A stretch of DNA of 64,000 bases, from contig NMRA01000377.1 in assembly GCA_002633005.1 (NCBI GenBank), forward strand, positions 184,989 through 248,988. The letters run 5' to 3'. The DNA is from Phoronis australis. Lineage: Eukaryota > Phoronida > Phoronidae. The stretch's first letter is position 1; the number at the start of each line of letters is the position of its first letter. The notes under the pieces were generated by a model. It ran no database searches. It saw only the letters and a program-made list of their open reading frames with translations, and was not told the DNA's origin. Of the stretch, positions 12,801 through 27,800 are shown piece after piece. The position numbers and the translations under genes were made by a program.

Positions 12801-15800
12801 TTAGAAGTCGAACCCCTTAATTTATAAAATTGCATGTTAACTCATTAATATGCCCAACAACAGTTTGAACTGAATCAGGAAATTTTTAGCAACAACAGCA
12901 TGATAAGCAGTACGTTAAAACTTTCATAACCAAAAATCATGTCTGAAACAAAAGTTTAAAAAATCATAAACACAATAATTTGATTGATGCTTAAAAACAG
13001 AACATCAGCAAAGTTTAACAGAACACTGTCAGAAACTTACAGCAACGTGAGTGTGGCTTATAGGTTTACGGCCTAGATAACACTGTGTAAGGAAACAAAA
13101 ATAAGCGAAATACACTACACTTCCCCACGGCAGTGAAAGAAAGAGGAATGAACAAGAAAGTAGCTTAATATTGCAATTTACTTCATACACACATCAAACT
13201 AAAGTCTTTTTTGTAAATTTCAAAAATATTTGATGCAACTCATCTTGTGAAACATTAAAAGTTCAAAGTTCATTTAAACACAAAAGTCACATAAAACTAA
13301 GTAACTAATGACAAAAAATGAATACGAAATAATAAAACTGATGACTTTGTCATCAACATTTGAAAGGTGGTTAGCAACCATACCCCAAAAAGTGACTTAA
13401 GACTCACCAAAGTCAGAGATTTTGTGTAGACTAATGATTCCACTTCATAATCATTTAATGAAAGTTTAGTCATGAGATGATTAGCACGTCACAACCCAGA
13501 CATAATCTACAGTACAATTTATATCAGTAAGAATCAGTCATGGACATATTCTCAGTCATTTTGTAATACTGCCACGACGAAATTTAATTATTTTTAGAAA
13601 TAGTTGTGTGGGGAGCAAGTCTTAGACCAAACTTCTGAGACTTAAGTCTTAAGTCCTTTTACGCGACAAAAAGTCAGGAAAGTGCTTTTGAAAGCTACAC
13701 AGTGCTGCTGGTGTTCCATAAGTCAGACATACCGCATACAAAAACCAAGGGTCGTCCACATGCTTGCATGAAAGGAACAAAATATGCTGGGGTTGACTGT
13801 TAGTGGATTTGGGAACTCAAGCAAAAATGCTCTAAAACACCACAAGCTCAGGTGACACAATACAGGATACATTGGGTGATAGGCAGTCGCGTTGATTTTC
13901 AAAAACACTATCAAAGACATAAGAAAACAGTGACTTCTTTGTTTAATGCTACCTACAGCAGTAGGACAAGGAAAAATTGTCGACGACAAACTGTCACAAA
14001 TAAAGTTTCTTGGTGCAAATCAAGCCACTGAAGGGAACAGTGGGCTTCATTTAACAACAGCATCCAGAACAAAATTAGAGATTTAAAAAGACAGCAGTTT
14101 GAGCAGAATTTGACATTTAACAATGAATGGTAATGAACCCCCCAAATCTGTAAAAAATTGTGATTAGGTTAGGATCATTCAAGAGTCCACCGATTCCCCA
14201 CAGCATAACACAGGGCCTGGTGTCATTGAAAGTCAACGGTTGCGCAGTTCTGTGATGCCAACCCATCAATAATGCATTGAGCTGCGTGCGTAAACAATTA
14301 GTTGTGCCTAACAATATAGGAAGCCAAAGGGTTAGACAGACAATGGAGAAAACAGTCAATATCATGCTTTTACTCGTTCAAAAAGACGCACAAGTTTTTA
14401 GTTAAAACTATTTTATCCAAGAACGTGCAAGTGATGTGTCAGTTTTCTCAAATGTGTCATAAGGTGTCAAAACTTTGTATATACTAACCACACTAATAGG
14501 AATAACCTGTTAAGAAAGCATTGTCAAATAAATTGCCGATTAAAATACAGCACTTAATATTTAATTGAATGCCAAATGCTATGATCACGATTATTACAAA
14601 CAGATTGAATGTTTCAAGTTAAGTGAACAATATTTTAAATAATTCTCATTGCAAACCAATTTTTCTTCAGATAATCTTCAAATGTTATCACTGTCAAGGA
14701 AATCACAACAAAAAGCGCTGTTACCAGGACAACAGTTGCAAGATGAGGCCTTACGAGTGTTTGTATTCTTTATACCACACGTGACAATACAAAGTTCACC
14801 AGTCCTGATATCTGACTATCAGCATCGGCCATGTTATAATTCACATCCTGCATTACGGTTTCCAATAGCAACACTTACCGCTCCCAGTACTTTTCCACCA
14901 TCAACAGCCAAATGAAAGTTTGGATAGCTGACACTGCTGAATACCCTGACATTACCAGTTCTTGGCATCACCGTGAACACAGCTAAAGGCAAAAATTAAC
15001 AAGACATTAATCTTGGCATCACCGTGAACACAGCTAAAGGCAAAAATTAACAAGACATTAGTCTGGCATCACTGTGAACACAGCTAAAGGCAAAAATTAA
15101 CAAGACATTAGTCTGGCATCACTGTGAACACAGCTAAAGGCAAAAATTAACAAGACATTAGTCGGCACACAAAAAAAACAGATTCAGAGAATTTTTGCAA
15201 TTGGCCTAGGGTCATGTCTCATGAAAAGCTAAGAAATAGTCATAACCACACACGGTTATATGGCTGATGAATGTGGCGCACTGAGAATTAGATTCCACAG
15301 ACAGGCAGCCATGGCGATTGCGAATGTAGCACATTTCAATAGATGATTGATTTTCTGCAGAACAAATATGTTACACACTTTATCAAGGGTTGTTCAGTAA
15401 GACTAGGTATGACTAGGTACACCAATATTTGCCCATGGATTCCACAATACTGTGGGTGAGCGAGCAGAATGCACTTTTGATCATATTCTAAGTTTTATGC
15501 CAGTGGACAGGAGATGGTAATGTTCAGGAGTATCATTAAACTCACCTGTTTCATCAGTGACCTCTGCGTTCCCATCCACGCTGGTATCAGACTTGATACG
15601 CATGCCTCGCTGTGTGGCCTTGGACAGTAACATTACCTGGTTATCTCGTCCAAACTTCCACTTTTCATGTTCCCACTAAAGTGAAAAATATGGAAATTAG
15701 AGCTAACAGTAATCCTATGACAACAATTATTATTATCATCATTCATTACACATTATCATCATCATTTATATTATTATCATTGTTTTCATCATTATCTTAT

Positions 15801-18800
15801 CATCATTATTGAGGCGGTTAAGTAAAATCTCATTTCTCCATAAAAAGCAAATATGTAGCACCAAATCAATGCTTTTCAATAAACCTAGTATTAAACAAAA
15901 TTTATAGGCATTTGCAACTGTTACAGTGTTAGAAGCTTTTGAAAGATTTGTCAATTATTTGCGTCAAAAATTAGTGAGACTTTCTGTATTATGATCATCT
16001 CTAATGTTAGAAGTCAAAACCACTCTCAGTACATATTACCATTTCGCGCTCAATCTGGTCTTGGTCGTATTCATCCTTGACCTTGACCTCTCTGACGATC
16101 CGTCCATCGTCTTCACCAGCGTCCAACCATCGATTACACCAGAACACAAACTTCTCTTGGTCATCATCAGATGGGTTACGAATAACGACCTTCTCAAGGA
16201 ACCATCCATCACCTGAAAGATGACAATAGTAAATTCACCTAAGTTGAAATAAACCTGTTTGACATTTTACCCAATACGAAATTCGGTTTACATGTTATGG
16301 ACGAGTTTATGAACCCGGACCATCAAAGCACAGATCATAAACCTGGTCTATCTAATGTTGTTTAATGTTGTAAAAGTCACTGAAAGTAGCTTGCTTTTTC
16401 CTGTCTTCTTGCCTTAAGTCATAGATGTCTCCAACTGCCATGTATTATTGAACCCAGTTTCGTTGTAACAACTTTCAATACCACTGACTCATCTTATTAC
16501 GGAAAAATCTGTACCAATCTAAAAAATTAATATATGTACACCAGGCTTTTCATGCAAATATTTTATGCAAGATGTATAATTGCAACTCTATGTGAAATAG
16601 ACACATAATATGTGATTCTCGGTTGGTCTATCCCAATAACTGAGGTTTAACTCAATGCCTAACATGACCTCAGCCAAGTCTTCATTAGTTCAATAGTTGT
16701 GATTGTCAATACTCATGCCAATTCCCAGATAGCAATAAAGATAATCACCCATTATATGACAATTTTTCTGCCGAAAAACACTGAACTGACCTCGACATCT
16801 TTGCTCAAAAAAGACAACGGTAAAGTTAGAATTTTCATTGAAAAAGCCACGTTTCAACATTCAGGAGTGGCATAAATGAGTATAAAATCACCAAAAAACA
16901 TTGCACTACATTTAGCAACGTCATATTTCAATAAAACCATTTCCTTTAATTTCAAGCTCCACACAACACTATTTATAGATCAAACTAAAATTGCAACTTT
17001 GAACTGAAATTTCAAGTTAGCAGTGATTCTTCAATCCCTCAATGAACTCCACTCGGTCCATGAAATCGGAAAACTGACTCACACTAATAAAAGTCTAAAA
17101 CTAAGGGTTCCACCCCAAAGCAAGAACCAAACAAATGTTGTCCAAAGATGGCGCCGCATGTGGCTCTGGCGTTTTTACATTTTTTGTCAAATTGTTCGAA
17201 ATATTGAATCTTCTATACAGCAATCCACATCGTAAAATGTTTGCACAGTAGAAACTTCAGACAAAGCATGAATAACCAAATGGAAAATAAGAACTGAACA
17301 ATAAGAGTATTCTTTAAAAAGGTCAAGAACATGTATTTTGTCTGAAGTAAATTTTAGATATAGACTGCTAATTGTTCTAAACTTGTTCCTTATTCAGACA
17401 AGAAATGACTTCAGGATTTGCAAAGAACTGACAGTAATTCCCCATCACCACGGTTGCCGTGCAAAATGACGTGCCGTGACAAGTAAACAATGTACACCTT
17501 AATCTCAAGAAATACCAATCTGCCAGCTCTTTCAAGGTGCTGAAATCTCATCCAGTTTAACTAAGAAACAATTTGAGGCCAATTCCATAATGGTAAGTGG
17601 TCTCTAAATCAAAAGCTTTTTTGGGGATGGAAGGCAGGGTCTGCTGTTTTAGTCAGAAATTTACAACCCTATATTAGTTGGATGGTCGACGTACATTATT
17701 ATTCACCCACATGATTGAATAATTAGATGTGAAAAAGTTCAACCAGTCACAAGTTCTGGAACTTATATTAAATTTCCTGATGTTGTGGAACCACTTTTGT
17801 GCAGTTGCATGAAACAGTCCCACATAGGGTCTCGACTAATTTCCCTAAATATGTAGAAAACAAATCTGAAACTAAATAATGCGATCCAGATCCTCTCAAG
17901 GGTACTATTGTTTCACGAAATGTAGAATATATGTAGGTAAATAAAACAACAAGAATGGATCGACTGAAATTTTCGGATATAATAACATCCTTCGTCAACA
18001 GATTGAAACAGAAATAAAGTAAAATCAAAGACTATATGACAATTGACATTTAAGATATGGTGTAATGAATGTCAAACATTGTTGCGGAAAAAATTCAGTA
18101 ATATAATTTAAGAAGTTTTTATGTTCAATCCATGAGGTTCAAGTGTATTGAGCTTGTCTATCCAATATTGTTCTCTTTTGAGTCTGTGAGGGGTATTGGG
18201 GTGTTGGAGTATTTCTGTTATTTGTACAGAAAGATCTTGAAGATTATGGTTTTTTGAAATTGAAATGATTACCTATAGAATCAGAAATGTTTTTATGTAT
18301 TATGTTAAATTTATGTTTACGAAACCGAGTTTGTAGATTATGTTGAGTTTGTCCTACGTATTGGATAGAACATTTTTTCATGTTATAAGTTAAATAATAT
18401 TGTTGGTGGTGCAATCAGAATAATGTTTTATTTCAAAGTTTTCATTGGTTTGGGAAGACTGAAAGAAAGTACTATCGTTGATAAAGTTACACATTTTGCA
18501 TCTATCGAGTAAAGAGTGCTCGTATTTGGGACTGTTTCATGCATCCAGGTGCTGTCTCCTTCAACCGGGGATTGAAGACTTATGGTACAGGACCTTGCAG
18601 TTTTTGTTTCTGAAGATCAGCAAGGAGTCAGTCAACGGCAAAGTCCTGGACCATGAGCGATCAACTCCAAGTAAAAGGAGCCAGGTGGCTCCACAACATC
18701 AAGAAATATATTTTATAGTACATTCCAGAAGTTGTGATTTATATTTTTCACACTCATTTACTTAGTTCAAGTTATTTAGCATAGCACTCAGTCATTACCT

Positions 18801-21800
18801 GGCTCAGCACCATTGTGACCAATCAGAATTTTCCTTAGATTACCCAATGAGACAGCTTCAAGAGAGATGACTGCAGTCTGCAAATAACAGTGACAGTACA
18901 TTGTCACAGCAAATCAATAATGAAACAATTTGAACAAATACACAAAGCCGGACTTGATGAATTAGTGAATGGGCTAAATATTTACTCTGAAAAGTTAACA
19001 ATCTCTGATGTCAATGACTTTTATGAAGCATTTCTGACTACCTAAACTTAAAATTAAACAGCTACAAAATAGAAAATCAATTAACAAGCACGGAAATTAC
19101 ACAACAGTTAAATAGAAACACATCGAATTGCAATGCCTAATTTCTATATAAATGAAATTTGCAATGGCAAGAATTTTCAATTTTGTTCTCAGCATGATGT
19201 TTTATCAGATGCAAATTAAATGGACAAAACACCAGCATGTTATTTGTAAACAAAACATAATTCATATTCTTATGCTTACAGTCAACACGTTGGTCGCTTT
19301 TTAAATTAAGACATATGGTTACCCTGTGAACTTACTTTCCTACGTTTCTGTGGAGAATTTATCAGTAATGTAACTGCTGCATGATATATATATTTTGAAA
19401 ACTTATCTCATGGAGACCCTGATGACTACTGTATTGCGGTGCCTGGACATACATCCAAAATAATGCCTTTTTGCGTCCTTTTTTACCCCATTCAAGTGAT
19501 TAGCATAGTGGTGTATGCGCCAAAGTTTTGCATATAAGCCCATGTAATGTCCCTTGCATAGGCCCACACCTTTATTTGCATATGGGCGCATCTGGTTTGA
19601 CAATGGCTGTGTATCTTAATTTTTTTCTTTGCCTCCGTATTTTTGGAGTTCGCAGCGCATTTTCAAGAAATCTGGTAAATACGCTAGCACCATAATGTCA
19701 CAACTTTAGGCCCACTGGCCTTTACCTGAAATAATGACTTTTTTCATGCCCTTTTTTGCCCATTAAGTGATTCGCAGTTTGGTGCATGCGCTTAGCAAGT
19801 TTCCAATATAAGCACAAGCACCCATGGCCCTAATGGCACGGCAACACGGTAATATATTAACAATTATATCATTTGGATTGCTTCTATTACCTGTCCTTTT
19901 GAGAACATCTTCAACTTCTTCAGCTGGAACAAGTGGCGCACCCCTGTGTCTCCACGCTCACCATAGACTGTCATGTAGACATTAGCCGTAGTGCCCGCAT
20001 TCCACAGATCACCAGTAACGATCGACACCTCATATGATATGACTGTAATCATGTCAAATTACGAGTGACTGAAATTCACATTTTAACAACTATCATAATT
20101 CATAATGCAACTTTGTTGTGATGGACCGTCTTGAAAAACCACCTTATCTTCTCAGGATGATGGACAAAATTCCTGAGCAAACTGCAACTTTTTGTCCGGC
20201 ACAACATGCGATTCATAGGTGGATTTAGGGGGGGGCCCGGGCCCCCCCTTGGCTGCCGCAAAAAAATAAAACAGCAAGAGCGTAGGGAAATGTTGAGTTT
20301 ATTAATTAACCCAGGTAATTAAAATTATACGGATGAAACAAGATTTAAATGTGTGCAGTTTTAGTGTTTGGGGGGGATCAGATCCAATTTCAAGTGTCAA
20401 ATTCGGAACTCGGCGCATTCGTAACGGAACTATAGCAAAGTATAGGCTCTCCCGCGATATCCCAGGTGACCGGCAGTGGCGATGCGCACTACGACTCTGT
20501 TTCCGTCGTCTGCTCCACTGTGCTATGAAGAAAATTTACTTCATTTTTTAAAGAAAATGGAATCTGAGTGACGATGAAAAAACAGAAGTTGTTGGTAAGA
20601 TGTGAATTTTAATCGAAGCCTTAGTGAATCACTCAGAAACTCATAATTCTCTCTTTGTCAAACCTTAACTTAAGACGATTTCCAAAGCAATCCCGTCATT
20701 ATTGCCAACACGAAAAACGGATTTGGTCTTTTGGGCATTTGAAGACTATTCTAAATACAACAAATTTGTTAAGACCCAATTGCACAAAATATAAAACATG
20801 TAATAAACATTAAAAAATGAAGTAGGTTTCGCGCGCAAACGCTGTGGACCGCACACAAGTAGGTTTCTAAATATAAGATTATTCGTTAAGTCGTGTTGGT
20901 GTAGTGGTAAAGCATGCGCGGTCTATTCGCTAGGTCGTGAGTTCGAGTCTGTGGAACGTACAATTTTTTCTGTTTTTTCTTGTTTTTTTTTTTNNNNNNN
21001 NNNNNNNNNNNNNNNNNNNNNNNNNNNNNNNNNNNNNNNNNNNNNNNNNNNNNNNNNNNNNNNNNNNNNNNNNNNNNTTTGTTTTTTTTTCTTGGATAAT
21101 ACTTTAGGAATCAAGGAAAATGCTTGATTTTTAGAGGAAAAAACAGAAAAATTTCCTGGGCGGGAGGGGGGTTTGCCCCCCTCCTGACCTCCCCTCATTC
21201 GGTGCTATATGCATCAACAATCGTGGTTGGTGCAAATGCTTACAGCCGCACAAAATGTTGGGCCCCCCTTGTGATATCCTAGATCCGCCACTGCGATTTC
21301 AGGCCCATGCATATTAAATCTATGACATGCCTAACGACTCAAGGCGTTTGCTTGGCGTTTCTGATTGACAAGCCTATTCAAATCCGTGACAATACTGTGA
21401 TTGTCCAGTTTAGAGTCCCTGAAGTCACTAAGATTGAATGACGACCATTGTGCATAGTCATTTTATGTCCTGATTGTTTTTTAATTACACAAAAATTCTT
21501 CACCAACCATGATTGAGACACTGATCTTTATGTCACATGACAACTGTTCCAACAAAAATAAACAATCACCTTAAAAACCTGTCTGCCTCTACTTTTCAGC
21601 GGCCATCAATTACTCTTCTGAGACAATTTCAGAATGCAATATTTCACTGTTTGTGGTAAAATACAAAAACTCACCTGCAGTAGTGAAAAATCCTTTAAAA
21701 CCATGTGTTAATAAAATCAGTCTTGTAATAATTAAAATGCTGAAGATTGTTTCACCTATTAAAGTCACACAACAAGAAAAATCTTGCCATAAAAAATGCA

Positions 21801-24800
21801 AGCCAACTGCAAAAGAAGACCATGTTGTAAAATAACCCTTTGCTATCACATGCAATATATATTCTCCATAAATAAATTATATTCAATTTAATTTCAATTA
21901 TTATTACAGTAATTATAATTATTATCATCATTATCAAAATAACACCATACCTGGCAACACAGGTTCCCCCTCGCGTAGGACGGGAACCTCACGCACAATC
22001 TCTCCATCATCCTCCTCACGCGATAGCCACCTGTGGCAGACAAATGTAAGATCCTCCTCCGTCTGTTCATCCACCATGTGCACCTGGTCGCAGTACCAGC
22101 CCGGATAGTCGCCAGCATTATCGTGCGTCAGACGGATTTTGTAGATCTCACCAATGGTGCCCACATTTATCTGTAACACGAGAAAACATGTCAGCCATAT
22201 TGTGGTGCCAACTATTCGGGGCACACATGAAAGAGCTTAGTAAATGAGCCATGAAATTGAATTAAGAAAAAATCTCTGAGGACGTTCATGCAATCCTGAC
22301 AACGTTCCAAATTCATTATAGCTCTATAGGTATTTTCAATCATGGTATCACCAACATATAACCACTTTTAACTTTAATATTAAAAAATTGTATGCAAACA
22401 ACAAGAAGTTAAAATTTTATAATTATTCTCTGACAAAGCTGTAATTCTCTGGTCATCGAGGTTATAAGCATAATAGTCAGGATGACACCAGGCACATTGA
22501 TAACAAGACTGATTTACTATAGAAATAGGAGTACACATAACCTTAAAGAAATACAAAACTCTGCCAATTTAACGCAAAGCTGGCTGTCATTAGCAGTACC
22601 TTCTATGACAAATAACAGCATCTTCAACTGAAACAAACTCTTGCTCTGTTCATGTAGAAACGCCCCCTAGTGACCTCATTATGATGCTCATAACAGATTT
22701 GTATGAATTTAGAAATCAAAGTCTGCAGGCTTTCAGGAAACATACGCTTGCATGAAATCAATTTCTATAATTTTGCAGACATTTACTGCACAGACTTGTT
22801 GATCAGGTCGTAAATAACCTTCATAGTTGTTAGTAAGTTGGAAGCATGTACGGTATACCTTTAAAATATAATGGCTGCTGGCACACCATCAAGTTTTATC
22901 TGTTTATTACTATAAGAAACACGGAAACCGGGTCTAACATTATTATTTTTCCACACCACAGCTCTTTCCATTATTACCTGGTCACACGCAATTGCGGGCT
23001 TCGCGGGCTTGAATTTGGCCTGTTGATTTGTAGTTGAAGAAAAACAAAACAAAACAATGAAAACAGACAAAACACAATAAAAATATAAATCAGCATAATG
23101 GAAGAATTACGAGTAGCAAACAACACTAACAGAAACACAAGAAAAAAAATTAAACTTAAAAGTGTGCAACTTTAAACGCAAAAACACTGAGTTGCATATT
23201 AAATTAAACAATCAAAACTGAAGCATTGTTCACGACACCGTCAACTAGCGTGAGTTAGCGTGTGCCAGGTGAGTGGTTCCAGGAGGTTAATGAGAATCAG
23301 GATTTCCTTCACATTGTACTCCTGTGTGAAACAACTTAGCACTCGAAATGAACATTCACATGCCTTGAAAACGAGATGCTCACAACCTTTTTCATTGTGA
23401 TTTCAACACTTCAACATTTCTGTCAAGCTTTGAAATGTCAAGATCTAAAACGCACTTACAACGAAAAAGCAATGCGCGAAAACAAAATACAAGAATTGAA
23501 AACAGCAGCACTGCATTGCTAAAAGAAACAAAAATCATGTGCTGCACTAACAGAACACGTCATCGCTCCAAAACTCATACCAAGAATTCATCAACCTCGC
23601 CACTGCTGAATGTGCCATCGTTGTTTGCAACCAGTGGTATGGCACCCGAGTTCCCCTTGTGGCCGTAGACAGTGATGGAAACGTTTGCCGTAGTTCCTGC
23701 AGATGGCAGTTCGTTTGTTGTCACCCACACCCTCCATTTTCCACCTAAAGTTAGCAAAACTAAAGAATTGTAACAAAAACAACATAAAAGATAATGCACA
23801 AAAAAGAAGATTGGAAAAATGTAAAAGAAAACATTCAAATCAGCAACTGAAATTCTTTAGATGAAAATTCAGTGGGTAAAAATTGCATTTCATTAGAAAA
23901 CCCAAAATCAAAATTACACTGCTCGCCTCAACAAAATAAGCCCCAAAATTTGGTAATAAGTCACCACCAAGAGACCAGGGTTTTGAGAACCAGTTTCCTG
24001 CACAGAACAACAAGCATCAAACTGGTTCTCAAAATCCGAGCACACATGAGGGCTCAAAAAGAACAACCAGACCACCTACCGTTCAAAGTTTAGCAAATCC
24101 AAGGGATGGACACGTCATTCACAATTTAACTGCTATCACTCACCCCCAGGTCACCCTCTCAATTCCAAACTGAATGTTGAAAACTAAGAATGCTGTGATG
24201 AGAGTTTGGCTTAAGGAAATGGATGCAACGTGCCCACATTTTGAGAACCAGTTTTCTTCACTGAATAACCACACCAAACTGGTTCTCAAAATGTGGCACT
24301 TTACACCTGACTATTGTCACTTTCATTACCAATGATCCAATAATTTTATAAGTATTAATTTAAAAGTTAAACTCTTTAAACTATATTTTTTAGATCATTC
24401 ATAATCACAAGAATGTTTTGTGCACAAATATAATACCATTCACTACTAACTACTTTTATCTACAAAAATTGTGACTTTTCAAAGAGGTCACCGTAATTTC
24501 CCGAAAACACATTTTTTGCACAAAGTTTGTAAATTCTATTTCTTTTTCTATTGCCTACACAAGTGTGTCTGTGATTTTCTTTTAAGACCTTTTAAAAGGA
24601 TTTTAGTTTTATGGGTCTAAATACTTAAAAAATTCTTTAAGAATTTTGATCCATTGTACTTTAAGTAAATAATTCTTGTTTTTTTAGTCAAACACTAAGT
24701 GGAAAAATAAGTGCAGCTTGAACTAACACGTGACTTACGTGTGCGAGACAGTCTGTCTCTTCGGTCACTCGGCACGTCGGAGATTTTAGAGGTGAAGTTG

Positions 24801-27800
24801 TTCTTACGTAGAAAAGGCTTCTTAACCTCTGCTTGTGGTGGGGGTATTGTGAGAGGCTTGAAGCGTTTTNCTTGGCAGCCGCCACGAAGACGTCATCAGA
24901 GCCGTTGAAAATAGCCGATAAGCTCCTGATCTATAAACAAGTTTTGTCAAAATCTACAGTGAAATATCTTCTCAAGTAGGCCACCATCACAAGTCATTTA
25001 AAGCTGCTAAAAGGTCACCATTTGTCTAATCATTTAGACTTCCTACCATTGATCTCAACTCGTTCATTTCTTATGGAATTGAAGGTGATTTCTGTTCTTA
25101 AAAAAAGTTGATGGGTTGTTAATGCTCCTGACCAGATTACTACAAGTGAATTGAATATCTCTCCCCATGCCCAGAAATTGCCTCTCATCTGAGCCTAGGA
25201 ACAGGTAGGTATCAGTTTCACATCGGGACCTGGCAAAAATCAAATACATCAGTTTCAGAATCTAAAAGTTTCTTGACGAAAGATAATGGAACAAAACGAC
25301 TTTAAGGAAAACAATCTGCACCATGACGGTAAATACGTGAGCTATTATGTGTAATCATATCTTGCTAAGATTTATTCCCAGGAGAAAATCAGTCTATTGA
25401 TCCATCGTCACCATGACAACAAGCAAAAACAAACCAAGCAGGAGAATTTCTTTGCAAAACATAGCATGCCGTTTTAATTACCGGTTGTCATTCACACTCC
25501 ACCAATTAGTGGGTAAAATGTAATATGAAACCTTTTTTCTTACCGGTAGCCTTCTTAAGATTGACTCAAAATTGGGGTGCATTCCATACATGTAAGAATC
25601 TTGTATGAATGAATAAACAAAGTCATGTGCAGTAATATCACGCAAATGAAAAATGACTGTTTTGCAAGTATGCTTGTGACTTTACAAAGTGTAACTCATT
25701 TAAATAAGAGCCACTTAAAAGTAATTGATCGGTGAGGTTGGACTATTGAATTATGACCATAGACTTCAATGTTTCCATTCTAAAAGGGAAGTGCCTGTCT
25801 GATGCCTTGTGTCTACAAAACACAACACTGATCTATTTGTCTGCACTGCAACTATTATTAATGAGCAAAATTCAACTGAGTCAAGCATTATGAAACAGTT
25901 GAAAATTAATGCTTATTTTGGTCAATGCATAAAAATCAATTACAGGGGTCCCACATTTTAAGAATGTTTTCTCGACTGAATAACAGGCATTTAAGTATTT
26001 CTCGAAATCCCGGATCCCGAAAGTGTCTATTGGAGGTCCAAAACTACATGGCTGACACGTATCTCAAGATGAGTCTAGATTTTTTATTTACTTATCCTGG
26101 AATATAGTCAGAGCCAGCATCTAGACTAAGAGATAATTTTAACTACCGCAAAACTGAAATTAAAATATGAGTTTCCGAGGCATCTAAAATGAGAAACATG
26201 ACATGTCCTTTCCCCACCACCATACAAAATTACTAAATTTTGGGAAAATCTCAATACATCACCAGGGCTGCCAACCCATTTAGAGCATAACCTGTATTCT
26301 TCATGTTAAAAATCCGTAATTTGCAAGTGAAACCTTGAACAATTTCTAATATTTTCAGAAAGCTTAAAGTTCATAGTTTGCAAGATGTATTGATACACAC
26401 CAAAACAACAATTTATAATTTCAAATCATGTTGAACAAAGAAGTAGCATTACGCAATAATTCAGCTCATCACATCGACGTTTTTCAGCTTTTGCTGTCAA
26501 CATGGTTGATTTCTTCCCACAAAACCACGGCCCCACAAATCCGGATATCTCATAATTCCCGATTCATAATGGTGTTGTAGCCATCAGGGTTCTCAGTATT
26601 GAAGACAACGTAATTAAACACGATGAACTCTATTCCTGTTTTCTTATTGTAATCTAATTCGTCAGTAAACTCGCTTCTTAAATTTTGCTCTAGACTTCCT
26701 AACACAATTTCCAAAAAACACACGATATTCCACAATGCAAAGCCAAGTAAGCGCATATTTTCATTGGCCAGTCTTTCACTGAAACTGCAACTGACCAATC
26801 ATAAAAGGGAAATCTTGTATGTAAATTGAATTCTACACTCATGGTGCTCACGATATGTCTTATTGGTCAAATCTTGCATTCTCGACAATTTGCTATAAGT
26901 TCCTGCCTTGATCTTCGTCGATCTGGTGCTTTGAAACCTTGACGATTTTAAAGATAAGTTTAACTTTTAGCAGATTATTTTTGATAAAAATAAATGCTCA
27001 AAATCTGTAACATTTGAAAATCCGTATGTAGTGATTTCTAGGCCCTTAAAGTACATAGAATACGGATAAATCCATAACAGTTGGCAACCCTGAATCATAC
27101 AAAATGTCTGAATATGATGAGTTAGGTCAAACAAACAAACTTGGCTCCAGCCTATGTTTTCCAAAAAAGAAAATTTACCAGATAAGAGCTAAAACTATAT
27201 GGGAGTTGGCATAAAACCTTGCTTATGTGCCTCTGTGCTGAGCTTTAAAACAAAGAGACCTGGGCTAGAATTTATAGGGGCCGGCATTTCTTTTACAGTC
27301 AGTGTACAGAACAGAACCAAATTTATATTTTTGGCCTTAATCTAGAAATTGATTGTTCTGTTTCAATTTAAGGCTCAGTGATATATACATAAACATTGAA
27401 ACATTTATAAGTTTCTGAAATCAATAATTCAGTATGATAGGAACAACTTTGAGACATCATCATTAAATTTCTTCATTGATAACTGACTATTTACATAACG
27501 TTTCCTTGAGTATGGTTTTCATTCCAAATGGGTTAATTAATTATTCATTTGCAAACGCATTCAGATCAGAACAAATTGGTTGACCTTGAAAAACCATGCA
27601 CGGAACAAATCTCCATGGCGACAAATATTTAAGCAAATAAAAATAACTGAAAGTAACCTACTGTATGTAAAGTAAATTTGATATATGGTATCTATTAATT
27701 ACACTTTCTAAAAGAATACTTGACTTAACAAAAATAGACTGAAGAAATTCATATAAGGAATCATGAGGAGATAGACAATTGAATCGATAGTTTTTGTGAA

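Larger units (their letters stand above)
20214..21293. mobile_element. hAT-like non-autonomous DNA transposon with internal gap
   Basis: The left end reads AGGTGGATTTAGGGGGGGGC and the right end, inverted, reads CAGTGGCGGATCTAGG, a terminal sequence common in hAT elements. GCGATT occurs outside both ends and may be part of a target-site duplication. There is no transposase frame. An 84-N gap (20994-21077) lies inside, next to T-rich DNA. Confidence 0.6.

Noticed and set aside
20889-20957. Functional tRNA gene
   Set aside because: Box A and B are present, but stems do not pair, T33 is missing, and it lies inside a transposon-like element.
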